Positions 10,365 to 21,000 of a DNA stretch of 64,000 nucleotides are shown piece by piece. The notes under the pieces were generated by a model. It saw nothing but the letters and a program-made list of their open reading frames with translations. It ran no database searches and was not told the DNA's origin. The position numbers and the translations under genes are program-made. Each line of letters starts with the position of its first letter. The first letter of the stretch is position 1. The DNA is from Tritrichomonas musculus (lineage: Eukaryota > Parabasalia > Tritrichomonadida > Tritrichomonadidae), in assembly GCA_039105265.1 (NCBI GenBank), contig JAPFFF010000020.1, positions 62,001-126,000 of the forward strand, read 5' to 3'.

Positions 10365-12584
10365 TTAATCAAATTTTGTATATTTAAAGCCATTTACTAA
10401 CTTCTTTTCCTTTAGTTCTTTTTTGATTCTCATTCTGATTTTGCTAGCGTTGCGCTGTTCAAAGTCTCCCTTACCTTCATGTAATAGAGTTCTTCCAGCC
10501 TCCATAACAAATACACCACAATCATAATCATTATCTTGTTGTGGACACTCCACATAGTAATATTCTAGTTTCTTTTTGAGTCCTTGATGAGTAATGAAAG
10601 CCTTAATATTTTGCTCTAATTCAGGATATTCATATCCGTCATTCATAGAATCATATAACTCTATAGCGCCCTTATTATATCGAATAACTATCAATACCCA
10701 ATGTCCTGCCAACTCGCAAGGCCAATATATTTCGTCATATTTATTAAACTTTTGAGGACAAGCCTCTTTCATTATTAAATCCATAATTTCTTTTGCATTT
10801 AACTTCGGATATATTGGACATTTCTTTCTTGTAGCTAGGAGATAATATAAATTTGGAGCCAAAATAAGTATTTTTCCAGCATTTTTAACCTTTTTGCCTT
10901 GCTTTTGTAGGAGCTGAAAATAGTCATTAATAACCATTTCTTCAATTGTATTGTTCATATTAAGAGAATAATATTCATCATCTCCTACTTTTTTTGGTAT
11001 CGGCTTTAAGTTTTGGTTATATTCTAAAGGATAATAATTATCTGGTAATTTTGAATCATGGAATGGATTATAAAGAGGTCCGTAAACCTCTTGTGAAGGG
11101 GAACTTTTACGAGATGTTTTTGATGAAGTTTTTGATGAAGTCTTAGCAGAATTTTTGCGAGATGTCTTCTTTGATGCAAATGCTGAAACTTCTTCTACGT
11201 CTGATTCATGAGCTGATGTTTTGCTTGATGATTTAGCTGTTTCTTTAAAATATGGCATCAAATCCTTTAATATTTTTTCTCTATATGCTGGTATTTCGCT
11301 TGAATAGAACTCCTGATTTTCTTGTAGAATATAATATTGACAATGACGAAGAGTGAAAACTCCACAGTCAGACTCATTATTTTGATACGGTCCTTGAGAA
11401 TGAGTTATTAACCAACCATTCTTTGTAGTATGTAATTTCTCTATCATCTTAAGGACTGTTTTTTCGGCTTCAATATCTTTATGACCTTTCATTGAATCAT
11501 GAATTATAATTTCTTTATTTTGAAGACTTATCAAGCAAAGTATATAATGAAGACCGTTATTTTCTCCAAGTTTGCTGCTTGAATGAGTAGTTATAGGGAA
11601 TAAAATATCATAATACCAGTCTTTTAAGTCCTTATAGGTAGTTAATCTTGAGTCAATATCTTGCATATCCTTTAATGTAAATTTCTTTCCGCATTTCCTT
11701 AAGGCTTCCCAAAATATAGGTTTCAAAATTAAGATTCTATGTTTAATATTGTGGTCTTTAGCTAAACATTCTAAATAACGAATATAAGAACGAATAGTAT
11801 TATCATCTAGCCATTCTCCAGGCTGAAGAGAATTCACATCTGATTGACTAATTCGAATACCAGAATAAGGAGCAGAAAGAGGCTTAAGTTCTCGAGAAGA
11901 AGATGATTTATACGGACTAGCTTTTGGTCTCGTAGAATTTTCTGAAGACTTTGTATTGAATAAATCTTCTAAGGAATAGTCAATTGGAGATTTTGGTTTT
12001 GAAGACTTTGATTTTGGTTTTTCTTCTTGTTTCTTTTTTTCTTTTGGCTTAGGTTCAGGTTCGGGCATAGGAAGGGCATAATCATCATTTTCTTCATCAA
12101 GTTTGATAGATTTTTTATTGGATTTCTTAGGTTGGTCGGGACCGTCAGATGAATCAGATAAAAAGTCCGAATCAGAATCGGTCCAGAATGAAGGCTTATT
12201 TTGTGGTCCAATTTTCTCTGCGTATGTAGGGTCAGGAAGATAATCTCGAACTAATCTGAAATACCCTCTAACAGCTCTTAAAGTACCATATTTTGGTATA
12301 TATTTATATAATTCCATACTTCCATTCCTATTCTTGACTATAACTAATAAATATCCTGTTATTTTGACTTTCTTTTTACGAATTTCTTTTATATATTTTA
12401 GCAATATAATATTTGCAGTATCAGATAACCAATTATATTGACATGATAACTGCATAGTATTTTTATGGAAAACAGCTAAAGGATACCGAACTTGATTTGT
12501 CATCGCAGTAAGATTCTCTCTTAATATAGTATCTAAGGCAGGTTTAAACTTTAAATAACCTCCAACAAACATGTATTTTGTCAT
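10365..12584 (-). CDS. Element protein with two Ulp1/adenain-type cysteine protease domains
   Basis: A 739-aa protein. After an N-terminal domain (about 1-115) and a Ser/Lys-rich linker, the first protease domain opens with SQSDVNSLQPGEWLDDNTI, the typical Ulp1 entry motif. It carries His in GLHYIL, Asp in IHDSM and Gln/Cys in QNNESDCGVF. A Ser/Lys linker then leads to a second domain with GHWVL, LYDSM and QQDNDYDCGVF. Both domains keep the His-Asp-Gln-Cys set. In Polintons and adenoviruses a single such protease matures capsid proteins, so two in one chain is unusual. It lies just inside the left TIR and is transcribed toward it. A divergent gene starts only 28 bp away. Confidence 0.88.
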   Translation of the reverse strand: MTKYMFVGGYLKFKPALDTILRENLTAMTNQVRYPLAVFHKNTMQLSCQYNWLSDTANIILLKYIKEIRKKKVKITGYLLVIVKNRNGSMELYKYIPKYGTLRAVRGYFRLVRDYLPDPTYAEKIGPQNKPSFWTDSDSDFLSDSSDGPDQPKKSNKKSIKLDEENDDYALPMPEPEPKPKEKKKQEEKPKSKSSKPKSPIDYSLEDLFNTKSSENSTRPKASPYKSSSSRELKPLSAPYSGIRISQSDVNSLQPGEWLDDNTIRSYIRYLECLAKDHNIKHRILILKPIFWEALRKCGKKFTLKDMQDIDSRLTTYKDLKDWYYDILFPITTHSSSKLGENNGLHYILCLISLQNKEIIIHDSMKGHKDIEAEKTVLKMIEKLHTTKNGWLITHSQGPYQNNESDCGVFTLRHCQYYILQENQEFYSSEIPAYREKILKDLMPYFKETAKSSSKTSAHESDVEEVSAFASKKTSRKNSAKTSSKTSSKTSRKSSPSQEVYGPLYNPFHDSKLPDNYYPLEYNQNLKPIPKKVGDDEYYSLNMNNTIEEMVINDYFQLLQKQGKKVKNAGKILILAPNLYYLLATRKKCPIYPKLNAKEIMDLIMKEACPQKFNKYDEIYWPCELAGHWVLIVIRYNKGAIELYDSMNDGYEYPELEQNIKAFITHQGLKKKLEYYYVECPQQDNDYDCGVFVMEAGRTLLHEGKGDFEQRNASKIRMRIKKELKEKKLVNGFKYTKFD

Positions 12585-12612
12585 TGTTTATTTATATTTT
12601 TAAAAATTTTAA

Positions 12613-13500
12613 ATGACAGATTTAATTTTTCCTATAGAGAGTACGTTATACATTAAAAAAGGGATTGATAAAATTATAAAACATGATGATAGAAAGTTAT
12701 GGTTTCCTACTATCTTTTTGGACGGCGAAAAGGATGAAAATCCGAATGATATATTTATTATTCAACAAGCAGCGATAACAAGAAAGTCAAGGAATCCTGG
12801 TAGAAAAACAAAACAAAAAAATAATGATGAAAATAAATATAGAATCTTTGTCGAAACTTTTGAATGGTATGATAAGAAAGAATTCTTAGATAGATTAAAG
12901 ATTTTTGCCGAAGCATGTAAAAAGAAACATATTACTATTTTTGGTATGATTTATGTTCATATAGGTTATTATGATAAAAAACTAAGATGTAATAAAACAG
13001 CGGAGACTCAAAAAATAGTTATTAAGAAAGGTAAAATTGTTCCTTCAAGAATTAGGATAACAGCAAGACAATGTCAAAATGTTATGCATAAAGATAATAG
13101 AGAATATAAAATCGAAGACCTTTATGAGCCTCCTCCAAATGGAACAAGCAATAGAGCTGAAACAGACGAGAATCTTTTTGATTATAACGATGATGGAGAA
13201 AGAGAACTTGAAATAACAAATTCGAAATATCAAGATGATGAAGAAAATTATCAAGCCGCATTAGCGAACATCAAAAAAATACCAAAGAATAAAAAAGCTT
13301 TAAAGAATAAAACAAAGACGACAAAGAATAAAACAAAACAAACAAAAAAAGTAGTTGAAAAACAACAAGAAGTAGCCCAAGGAGATGATAACGACTTTTA
13401 TAATCCAGATGAAGATAACTATTTCAGAGATACATCAAATACTGATGCGGATAGTGATGCTTTACTTAATGATATTATGGACTGGGTCAATAAAAATTAG
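12613..13500 (+). CDS. Element protein of unknown function, acidic/lysine-rich tail
   Basis: A 295-aa protein, not recognised. The N-terminal 170 residues look globular (HITIFGMIYVHIGYYDKKLR). The C-terminal part has a lysine/asparagine-rich stretch (KNKKALKNKTKTTKNKTK) and an acidic end. It is divergent from the protease gene with a 28-bp A/T-only gap, so the two probably share a promoter region. A role in packaging or DNA binding is possible from the basic stretch but unsupported. Confidence 0.7.
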   Translation: MTDLIFPIESTLYIKKGIDKIIKHDDRKLWFPTIFLDGEKDENPNDIFIIQQAAITRKSRNPGRKTKQKNNDENKYRIFVETFEWYDKKEFLDRLKIFAEACKKKHITIFGMIYVHIGYYDKKLRCNKTAETQKIVIKKGKIVPSRIRITARQCQNVMHKDNREYKIEDLYEPPPNGTSNRAETDENLFDYNDDGERELEITNSKYQDDEENYQAALANIKKIPKNKKALKNKTKTTKNKTKQTKKVVEKQQEVAQGDDNDFYNPDEDNYFRDTSNTDADSDALLNDIMDWVNKN

Positions 13501-13990
13501 AAATCATATCCATTTTCTTGATAATAATTATATTGTTCTCGATATTCATGATAGATATACTTTTTTTGTTTCTCAGATAATTCATCCCATCTAGGGTCTT
13601 CCATAAATGCTTTTTTCCTTATTAGCTTCTCTTTTTTCTTTAATGAATTCATGAAATATTTTCTTGCTTCGGCTAATAATTCTGGATTTTTAGACAAAAT
13701 CTGTCGGTCAAATTTCCGAAAATCTATATCGTCGTCAGAATCCTTATCAAAATCATCTTGAAATCCTACATAAGTCGCTTCCATTTTACCTGTTTTTGGA
13801 TTATATCTATCTTCCCATCCTGCAGCATGTTTTATTTCTTTTGTTGGGAGCAAGGCTCGTTGAGCAATTCCTTCTTTCCTTTCTTTTTCTAATTCTTCTT
13901 TTGATTTCTTTGTTTTTTTAGGTTCTTCGATAGGTGGTGGGAGAGATTCTTCGATAGGTGGTGGGGGAGGTGTTGCTGGACGAGATGTTG
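13497..13990 (-). CDS. Element protein with proline-rich N-terminal part, unknown
   Basis: Minus-strand frame whose C-terminal 118 residues are charged and helical, including EARKYFMNSLKKKEKLIRKK and the tail YIYHEYREQYNYYQENGYDF. The same frame is open upstream through a proline-rich stretch (PPPPPIEESLPPPIEEPKK). The start codon is not fixed. The 3' end overlaps the stop of the convergent 12613-13500 gene by four bases, which fits the compact layout of the element. No family was recognised. Confidence 0.5.
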
Positions 13991-14005
13991 TTTGGGATTT
14001 TTTAT

Positions 14006-14746
14006 TTACTTTTTTTTTCGATGAACTTTACGGGCTGCTCCAACTCTGCCTTTTACACTTTTTTTGACCGAACCACCTCTTAAACTCCATTTTTCTCCGA
14101 AAATAGATGTCGGAATATATTCCCCATGGCTTTCTTTCCCTCTCATGAAATAAAATCCTCCAACAACAGGGCAGTGATGATGACGAATATATTCGGCGAT
14201 AGTCTTTAATTCCTCTTTTGTTTCTCCCCAATCACCCCATTGATATATTGTTGTTCGAATCCCATGCTTGTCTGCGACAAACAAATTATTTTCTTTCAAA
14301 ATTTTATTTAATTCATTGATTTTTTTCTCGCTTGGTGTATTTCTCCAATATACTGCTCCCTCTCCTATAGCCATACATAAAGGACCTGGAGTTGCTTCAT
14401 CGCTCAAATTGAATTTATAATTTAATCTCCAATCCCAATCACAACGTTTTATATCTATTCCGTCTTTGTCCATTGTCATAATCATTTTATCTTTTCCGTT
14501 ATCTCCTTTTAATGCAAGAAATCGCCCTGAAACTCTACTACCTATATATTCCCAGACCTTATTAAAACCTTTAATAACATCTTCTTCAGACAGCCATTCC
14601 AATAGTAAAGAGCAAAAAATTGCATAATCTGTGGCGTAAAAAATGGCTTTTTTATCCAAATCTTCTTTACATTTATCGATTTTTGACTGGCTTGTTTTGT
14701 TTTTAAAATTGAAAGAACCAGAGACAAGCATTATTTCTCCTGACAT
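14006..14746 (-). CDS. Element protein of unknown function, basic C terminus
   Basis: A 246-aa protein, not recognised. It is rich in Trp (for example CDWDWRLNYKFNL, YQWGDWGETKEEL) and ends in a basic tail KKSVKGRVGAARKVHRKKK, which could bind nucleic acid. The ATG at 14746 is 30 bp from the divergent small gene at 14777. Nothing suggests an enzyme. Confidence 0.65.
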   Translation of the reverse strand: MSGEIMLVSGSFNFKNKTSQSKIDKCKEDLDKKAIFYATDYAIFCSLLLEWLSEEDVIKGFNKVWEYIGSRVSGRFLALKGDNGKDKMIMTMDKDGIDIKRCDWDWRLNYKFNLSDEATPGPLCMAIGEGAVYWRNTPSEKKINELNKILKENNLFVADKHGIRTTIYQWGDWGETKEELKTIAEYIRHHHCPVVGGFYFMRGKESHGEYIPTSIFGEKWSLRGGSVKKSVKGRVGAARKVHRKKK

Positions 14747-14776
14747 ATTTTTTGTTTTAATTTAAAAAAGTAAAAA

Positions 14777-15025
14777 ATGATTTACAAAAAAGAAGAATTA
14801 GAGTGCTTGAATGACCTTTTGTTTTTAATTTTGGAGTGGCGATTTGCTAGAATATCTTGGTATAGACAATATTGGATGATGAATATATTGGAAATGGCTC
14901 GGGAGGTTTTCGACAGATTGTTTATCGACGAATTCAGGGAAGTAGAGAGGAACGATGAAAATTTTATCAATCAGCTTGAGCAAATAATTTTGGAAAGATT
15001 AGAGATAGTAATTAGGAGTTTATAA
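14777..15025 (+). CDS. Small element protein, 82 aa
   Basis: Starts with ATG at 14777 after an A-rich leader and is divergent from the 14746 gene. Mostly helical, with an aromatic segment LLFLILEWRFARISWYRQYW (about 15-35) and an acidic/basic amphipathic rest. It could associate with membranes or with a partner. Unknown family. Confidence 0.5.
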   Translation: MIYKKEELECLNDLLFLILEWRFARISWYRQYWMMNILEMAREVFDRLFIDEFREVERNDENFINQLEQIILERLEIVIRSL

Positions 15026-15042
15026 AGAATGAAAAAATAAAA

Positions 15043-15270
15043 ATGAATGATTTACATAAATTGTTTCAATATTCTGTAAACTACTTTGAGACTCCCTCCA
15101 AAGAAGAAAAAGCTCTTTGGGTAGAAAAAGCTATTTGTTTAATTTATGAACTTGAAGATGATGATTTCATAGAGGAAGTAGTATTAAACGAAGATGAAGA
15201 AATTTTTATGAAAAATATTCAGCAATATGCCTTTTATAAATCAAATATGAAATATCATTATAGTGGATGA
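15043..15270 (+). CDS. Small acidic element protein, 75 aa
   Basis: ATG at 15043, 17 bp after the previous stop, same strand. The protein is acidic and helical (YELEDDDFIEEVVLNEDEE). Unknown family. Spacing suggests co-transcription with the 14777 gene. Confidence 0.5.
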   Translation: MNDLHKLFQYSVNYFETPSKEEKALWVEKAICLIYELEDDDFIEEVVLNEDEEIFMKNIQQYAFYKSNMKYHYSG

Positions 15271-15301
15271 AAATATATTTTATCATGAATGAAATATATA
15301 T

Positions 15302-15433
15302 ATGGCTTTCGGAGAATTTAATAAAAAAATTAATAATTCAACAACTTCTCTTCCTCCAAATTTTACAAGTATCAGAAATAATTTATCTTCAAATACTCCT
15401 TCTCCTCCGAGGAGATATGCATGGGCTAAATAA
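15302..15433 (+). CDS. Micro-protein starting MAFGEFNKK, 43 aa
   Basis: Begins MAFGEFNKKI, then a Ser/Pro-rich stretch (SSNTPSPPRRYAWAK). The first nine residues are repeated exactly by the next small frame at 15456 and closely by the 103-aa protein at 25508 (MAFGSFGKK). The leader DNA before the ATG is also similar to that of the 15456 frame (GCATGAATGA-like). The shared start in three frames supports real coding. Confidence 0.5.
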   Translation: MAFGEFNKKINNSTTSLPPNFTSIRNNLSSNTPSPPRRYAWAK

Positions 15434-15455
15434 ATTTTTAGCATGAATGAAAAAT

Positions 15456-15569
15456 ATGGCTTTTGGAGAGTTTAATAAAAAAATGAAATGTACTCAAGCA
15501 AGTGATTGTGCTGTTCATCCTACAATACATAGTGTCAGAGAACGTTTAGAGAGATTAGGAAATCGTTAA
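15456..15569 (+). CDS. Micro-protein starting MAFGEFNKK, 37 aa
   Basis: Begins MAFGEFNKKM, followed by KCTQASDCAVHPTIHSVRER. Its 3' end overlaps the end of the convergent fibre-like gene (stop at 15535). Same N-terminal motif as the 15302 and 25508 frames. Confidence 0.45.
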   Translation: MAFGEFNKKMKCTQASDCAVHPTIHSVRERLERLGNR

Positions 15570-18021
15570 AGAAAAATATGTTGTCTATCGTTATTGTAGT
15601 ATCAACCCCTTCATATTCTGTTATTGAACCTTCAACAATTTTGAAATAAAATCGTTTTTGACCTTCAGAGGTGAATAATTTAAATACGCAAATACCATTA
15701 TTTAATTCATCTTCTGCTTGAAATAAAACTGCTGCTTGTTCATCTTGATAATGAGTAATTATATCAATAATATCAGTTCTTGTCAAATCACTTTTTCGAA
15801 TATATTCATTTCCTGAGTCAATTTCATTAATTTTTTCAACAATCTTTTTGATATAAGGCTTTAACGTATTTCTCATTTGAAAAGATAATTGGACGGCAGA
15901 TGATAAACTGACTGCTGATGTGTCGGGGTCATCTTCTTCTTCAGTAAAATGAAACTTTTCTACTTGTCTATTCTCTAAATTACACCATTCTAAAACATCA
16001 TTTAAATTTATTTTTGAATCATTTGATAAAGCAAGAGGTGTTGTAAAAGAATCTGCTATAGAAACATTATCTGTTATTTGGTCTGATAAATCAACAACTT
16101 TTGTGACAGAAGCAACTTGACCAATACTACCTGCTGCTCCACCTGCAAAACTAATTAAACTATGAGTAATTCCAACACCTAGTCTTGTCAAATTTATAGC
16201 CATTTGGATTTTTTGAGTAAATTGTATAGCGTTTACTGCAGCCTGTAAATATTGAGTCTTTTCTTTTTGTATTGTCATATCTGCTTTTAAGATATCAACA
16301 TTATGACCCATTTCTTTAACATCATAACTAACAACATCAAAAGAATTTGTTAATAAATTTAAATCACTTCTCATTGTCGAAATATTATCTGCCGAAATAA
16401 TTTTTGATGAACAAATATTATAGTCTGTATAGAGGGTAGAAGCAGCATTAGGATTAGGATAAACTTCAAAATATTGTTGTTTCATTATATATTCGAAAGG
16501 ATTAGTTTTTGGGTCCCAATTTACCTCCTCTATCGGGTCGACCAAATATTTATTCAAATATAATTCAATATTTTTTGATGTTGTATTGATATGAGAATTT
16601 GAATATTTCCCTCCTGTAGATTCTATAGTATCGATTATAGGATTTAAGGCAAAACAACTTTTTGAGCCAATAACATACATTTCTCCAACTTTGAACGATA
16701 AAGTATTCCAGCAAGAGTCAGATTGGTCAGCCCATTTAAATGATATTTCTACATGATGAATTTCTTTTTGAATTTTCTTTTCGATAGTTTCATTTTCGCC
16801 AATGTTATATTGAATAAATTTTAAGACAATCCCAGCTATATCATATCCTTCATGAAGTGGAAAATTATCGACATAAAAAATTGCTGGCCAAAGTTTATAG
16901 TCAGAATTTGAATTAACTTTTTCACCATTATGTTTGACCATCTGACATTTAACCGTTCCATTCAATATCATATCTGATATTAAGCAAGTTCTCTTTTTGG
17001 GAGAGAGAAAGATATTTCCATCTGACCTTTTTATCATCATACAACAAGTTTTTCCTTTCCAACCTTTCATATCTGTCATCATGTCATTAGCATCTTTTAA
17101 ATCTACGAAGGAATTACATTTCAATAAAGATTTTGGTTTGAGAAGACCTTGACAATTTTGACCTTTCCATTCACCATTACTCCAAGTTAAATACCAAGAA
17201 TTATCGAAACAAAAATCTTTAAATTTAAATTCTAACCCTTCAGGAATTACATAATCGTCAGGAATTTGATAAATCATTTTATAAAAAGGTATTTCTTCTA
17301 TTGTCTCTTCTGTAATTATCTGAGGACGATAAAAATATTTTGCATCACTCTTATGTAATTTTAATGCATTCTCAGCCTCTATTGTAGAGCATTTTATAGA
17401 TTTCTCAGTTTTTAAGCAAGTAGGCTCAAATTGATTTAAAATACTCAAATCTCCATTTATAAATAAAGTATAAGGGTTTATTGACAAATTTTTATCGAAA
17501 GCAATATAGAATTTATCATCTAAATTAATACTATCTTCTGACCCAACTGCATAGGTAGCGAGAAGGGTATTATCATTAACGATACAATACTTATTTTCTG
17601 AGTCATATGTGATGATAGGACATTTTATTGAATTATCTTTTGTGGAAATATAGAATTCTTTAATATATCTTCCTTCTTCATCATAGATAACATTTTTTCG
17701 TAAGACAACTTTGAAAATATTTTGATTTAAAGTAAGGAATTTTTGTTTAGTTATTTCAGGAACATTTATTAATAAAACATTATATAATAAACCATTTATT
17801 GTTTCAGAATGAAGAGATATATTTTCATTTTCTATCATAAAATTGTCAATTCCTGTTTCTATTGAAAAATTTGAATCTGTTGTTGATGGGGTAAAGTCTG
17901 CCAATTTCTCATCCATTATTTTATTTACTTCTTCTGAAGTTATCAAATTACTAGTCAATTTTGTCTTTCCATCAACCTGGAATTCAATATCTCCTAAGAA
18001 TTTTGTAAGCCTAGTACTCAT
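15535..18021 (-). CDS. Fibre-like element protein, 828 aa
   Basis: Start placed at the ATG 18021 (MSTRLTKFLG); the longer frame to 18039 begins with TTG. The N terminus is GDIEFQVDGKTKLTSNLITS, a beta-rich opening like that of the neighbouring long protein. The middle is beta-rich with several Cys. Around residues 560-640 there is a helical/coiled segment (MGHNVDILKADMTIQKEKTQ) followed by an Ala/Gly/Ser-rich hydrophobic segment (GVGITHSLISFAGGAAGSIG), as in attachment or membrane-active structural proteins. The C terminus is globular. It sits 47 bp from the upstream gene, which is on the same strand. Function is inferred only from architecture and position. Confidence 0.65.
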   Translation of the reverse strand: MSTRLTKFLGDIEFQVDGKTKLTSNLITSEEVNKIMDEKLADFTPSTTDSNFSIETGIDNFMIENENISLHSETINGLLYNVLLINVPEITKQKFLTLNQNIFKVVLRKNVIYDEEGRYIKEFYISTKDNSIKCPIITYDSENKYCIVNDNTLLATYAVGSEDSINLDDKFYIAFDKNLSINPYTLFINGDLSILNQFEPTCLKTEKSIKCSTIEAENALKLHKSDAKYFYRPQIITEETIEEIPFYKMIYQIPDDYVIPEGLEFKFKDFCFDNSWYLTWSNGEWKGQNCQGLLKPKSLLKCNSFVDLKDANDMMTDMKGWKGKTCCMMIKRSDGNIFLSPKKRTCLISDMILNGTVKCQMVKHNGEKVNSNSDYKLWPAIFYVDNFPLHEGYDIAGIVLKFIQYNIGENETIEKKIQKEIHHVEISFKWADQSDSCWNTLSFKVGEMYVIGSKSCFALNPIIDTIESTGGKYSNSHINTTSKNIELYLNKYLVDPIEEVNWDPKTNPFEYIMKQQYFEVYPNPNAASTLYTDYNICSSKIISADNISTMRSDLNLLTNSFDVVSYDVKEMGHNVDILKADMTIQKEKTQYLQAAVNAIQFTQKIQMAINLTRLGVGITHSLISFAGGAAGSIGQVASVTKVVDLSDQITDNVSIADSFTTPLALSNDSKINLNDVLEWCNLENRQVEKFHFTEEEDDPDTSAVSLSSAVQLSFQMRNTLKPYIKKIVEKINEIDSGNEYIRKSDLTRTDIIDIITHYQDEQAAVLFQAEDELNNGICVFKLFTSEGQKRFYFKIVEGSITEYEGVDTTITIDNIFFFNDFLISLNVL

Positions 18022-18036
18022 CTTTGTTTTGAAGCC

Positions 18037-18049
18037 CAAAAAAATAATT
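18037..18049 (-). promoter_or_regulatory. Element start-proximal motif AATTATTTTTTTG
   Basis: Read on the coding strand as AATTATTTTTTTG, ending 15 bases before the ATG at 18021. The identical 13-mer precedes the starts at 23471 and 28430. Confidence 0.45.
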
Positions 18050-18068
18050 TTTAATCTCTCTCATTTTT

Positions 18069-21000
18069 TTATTTAATATTTTGACATTTCTTTTCTAAGA
18101 TAGTTATTCGCTCATTATAGCTATTCATCAAATTTTCAATAGTTAATTGGCCGGTAGATAAAGTAGGGGTATCTCCTTCTATATTTTGACATTTTGTTTC
18201 TAAAACTTTTAATCTATCTTCTAATTTTGAAAAATCACTTGCCGACCCTAAATTATCTTCTAAATTACCAATATCCTCAGACATTCCAGCACAAAATGAC
18301 CAAATATCTTTAATTCCTTGATTGAAATAATCAAATTGGTCTGTAGTTGTCGATACCCATTTATCGAATATATTTGTTGATTCCGACTCATTTTTATCTC
18401 CTTCTTGGTTTTCTATAGCATAAGTATGAGGAGCTAGAGATTCAAAATTTTCATTTTCCATTTTATAATCAATTTTGGTATTATGTTCTTGAAATGTCTG
18501 AGTTAAGTCTTTTATTATAGATTCTAAGTCAGATACTCTTGAATAAATAGAAGAATCTAAAGAACCTCCTCCTGTACCTAGAGAAGCCAAATAATTCTTG
18601 AAATTTTCATTGATAGGCAGTTCATAATAAACAACTAAGCGATTTTCAAGTTCTTTATCTTCTTTTTTCTCCCATCCTTCATCAGCATTCCAATATTGAT
18701 TATCTGCTGCGTCATAAACTAATTTTAATTTTAATGAGCCTGTTATACTAACTTTTAATACATCTTCAGTATAAGTATAAGTAAAAGTATATAAATCAGA
18801 AGATAAATCTGATTTGATAGTCAAATTATTGTCTGATAAAATAAATTCAAAAACATGGTCTATACCATTTAAATCATAGATTTTTTGATGTCTTTTTCGA
18901 TCAAAAAGATGTAAAATAAAATGATTTGCATGATAATGTTGAAGCCCTTGGAGAGAAATATCTAATTTTGATTCAGTTTCTGAGAGTTCTTTTCCTGCTA
19001 CGAGAATTATCGCAAAAAATCCTCCTTCATCATACATTTCTAAATCGCTCTGAGCAAATTCAACAAAACCATAGCTTGCTAATTCTTGAGGTTTCAAAGG
19101 CTTCAGAGGAATTTTTCCTTTCATAGATTCACAAAACAAAGAATTCCTACAAAATTTGCCTATTTGTTTATTTGTTTGATAATTTGCTTTAATATCATTA
19201 TATGTTTCTTCAACATTAGCATGTAAATAATCCATTGTTTCTTTCCAAGTTTCGTCATATTTTTGATTTATTTGAGCCATTTTTGAGCCGTCCCAAATTA
19301 TTGGATTATCTTCTGTTCCTGGGGCTCCTTCATCAACTTCTTCTTCTTCTGTTGTTGTTGTCTCAGTATTTGTTGGTTCATCTACAATTTCGTCCTCCAA
19401 AGACAATGTCCGAAGAGTATACGGCACGACTGGCTCGATTCTTCTCTGATCCGTTAGATAATCTGCTGATATCTCTCTGAACTTCATTGTATTAATAAAA
19501 AATTGAGCAATCCAAGCACTATCCACAACATAGTTATTTGTCTCAGTTTTTACTTTAGCGCAAGCCATAACAGCTTTGTCTTTTTCTATTACAGTTCTTA
19601 AATAAAATCCCCAATGAAAATAAGCGGGTTTGTCTAAATAAAGGGCTTGACCTTCATCTCCAAATTTGAGAGTCGCAGGATAGATATTATCATTCACGAA
19701 ATGTGTCGCATTCATCATTTTGATATGTTCTTGAACCAAATTATCGGTAAAATAGTATGCTTTGCTTGATCCTTTTGTTGTATAAGCTACTTGAAAATTT
19801 GTCGTTGCAAATCCTGATTCATTTAAATTTTGACATCTGGAATTGACCTTTTTTGTTGTATTCGATAAATCATATGTGATTTGACCAATTTCTTTTGCCT
19901 TTACATAACTGGTATTCCAAGTATATTTTTCTTTTTCTTCGGCTGTCATCACTTCATATTCAGCCATAGTTTTAAAGATTTTGGTTGAATTATTAGTTTT
20001 CAAGGTTCCTACCATATATTTCTCTAATTTTGTATGAAGACTGACTGTTTTGTCCAGAAGTTGTCCAATCTGCTTTGATTTAAGATTATGAATTTTCCAA
20101 TTATATGCTGCTCTATCTTCGGCTGTCATCTCCTGGTATTCAGCCGGAGTCAGATAGATAACAGAAGAATCTTTGCTTTTTGTTCCTTGATAATATTGAT
20201 TATTTATATATTTTTCGTCAAGTTTCGAAATATCTATGTCTGGCTTATTTTTTAAATCATTCATTTCTGTCTCTAAGGTTGTTATTTTAGCAATCCCTTC
20301 AGTAATTTGATCTGCAGTGGCATTTTTGTTTGTTCCGATAATTTTGAAAGTATTTGTCGCAAATCCTTCTTCATTGAGATTTTTCACTTGTTTCTCACAT
20401 TTTGGGAATCCCTTTGCTGCATCGACAATTGCCATTCCAGTCGATATTTTGCCGTCTAAACCACTGACAGCAAAACTCGATTTTGCATATCCGTCAAGAT
20501 TCAAATGTTTTGTTTTATCTTCTAGTTCTTTTATTTTATCCGGTAATTGATTTTTGGTATAATTTGTTGCTTGAACTATCTCAGTAGCTAAAGCATTTTC
20601 TCTTTCAGATATCCAAAAATCAAATTTTCCGCCTGGAAGTCCAGTATCAGCAATATGTTGTGTTTTCTTTTGAAGTTCTGTAATATTTGAGTTTATTGCA
20701 GTAATTTCTTCTTTTGTAGCCAAATTTGATGTGTCTATAGGAGTGCCGGTTGCTGGAGGAGCATCTGGAACTTTTATTTTTTCGACCTCTTCTTTGATAT
20801 CAACAATATCTTGACAAAGAGATTTTAAGTTTTTTTGTTGAATCGTTCTTGTAGTAGGAGCTTTTCCATCATCAAAATTCCAGACAATTTTTTCAGGAAA
20901 TTGAAAATTTACCCCTGCATTGAAGTCGACATAACCATTAAACTCTGCCACTTTTTCTATATTATCAACAACCCATGATGGAGTATTTCCTTGAACATTT

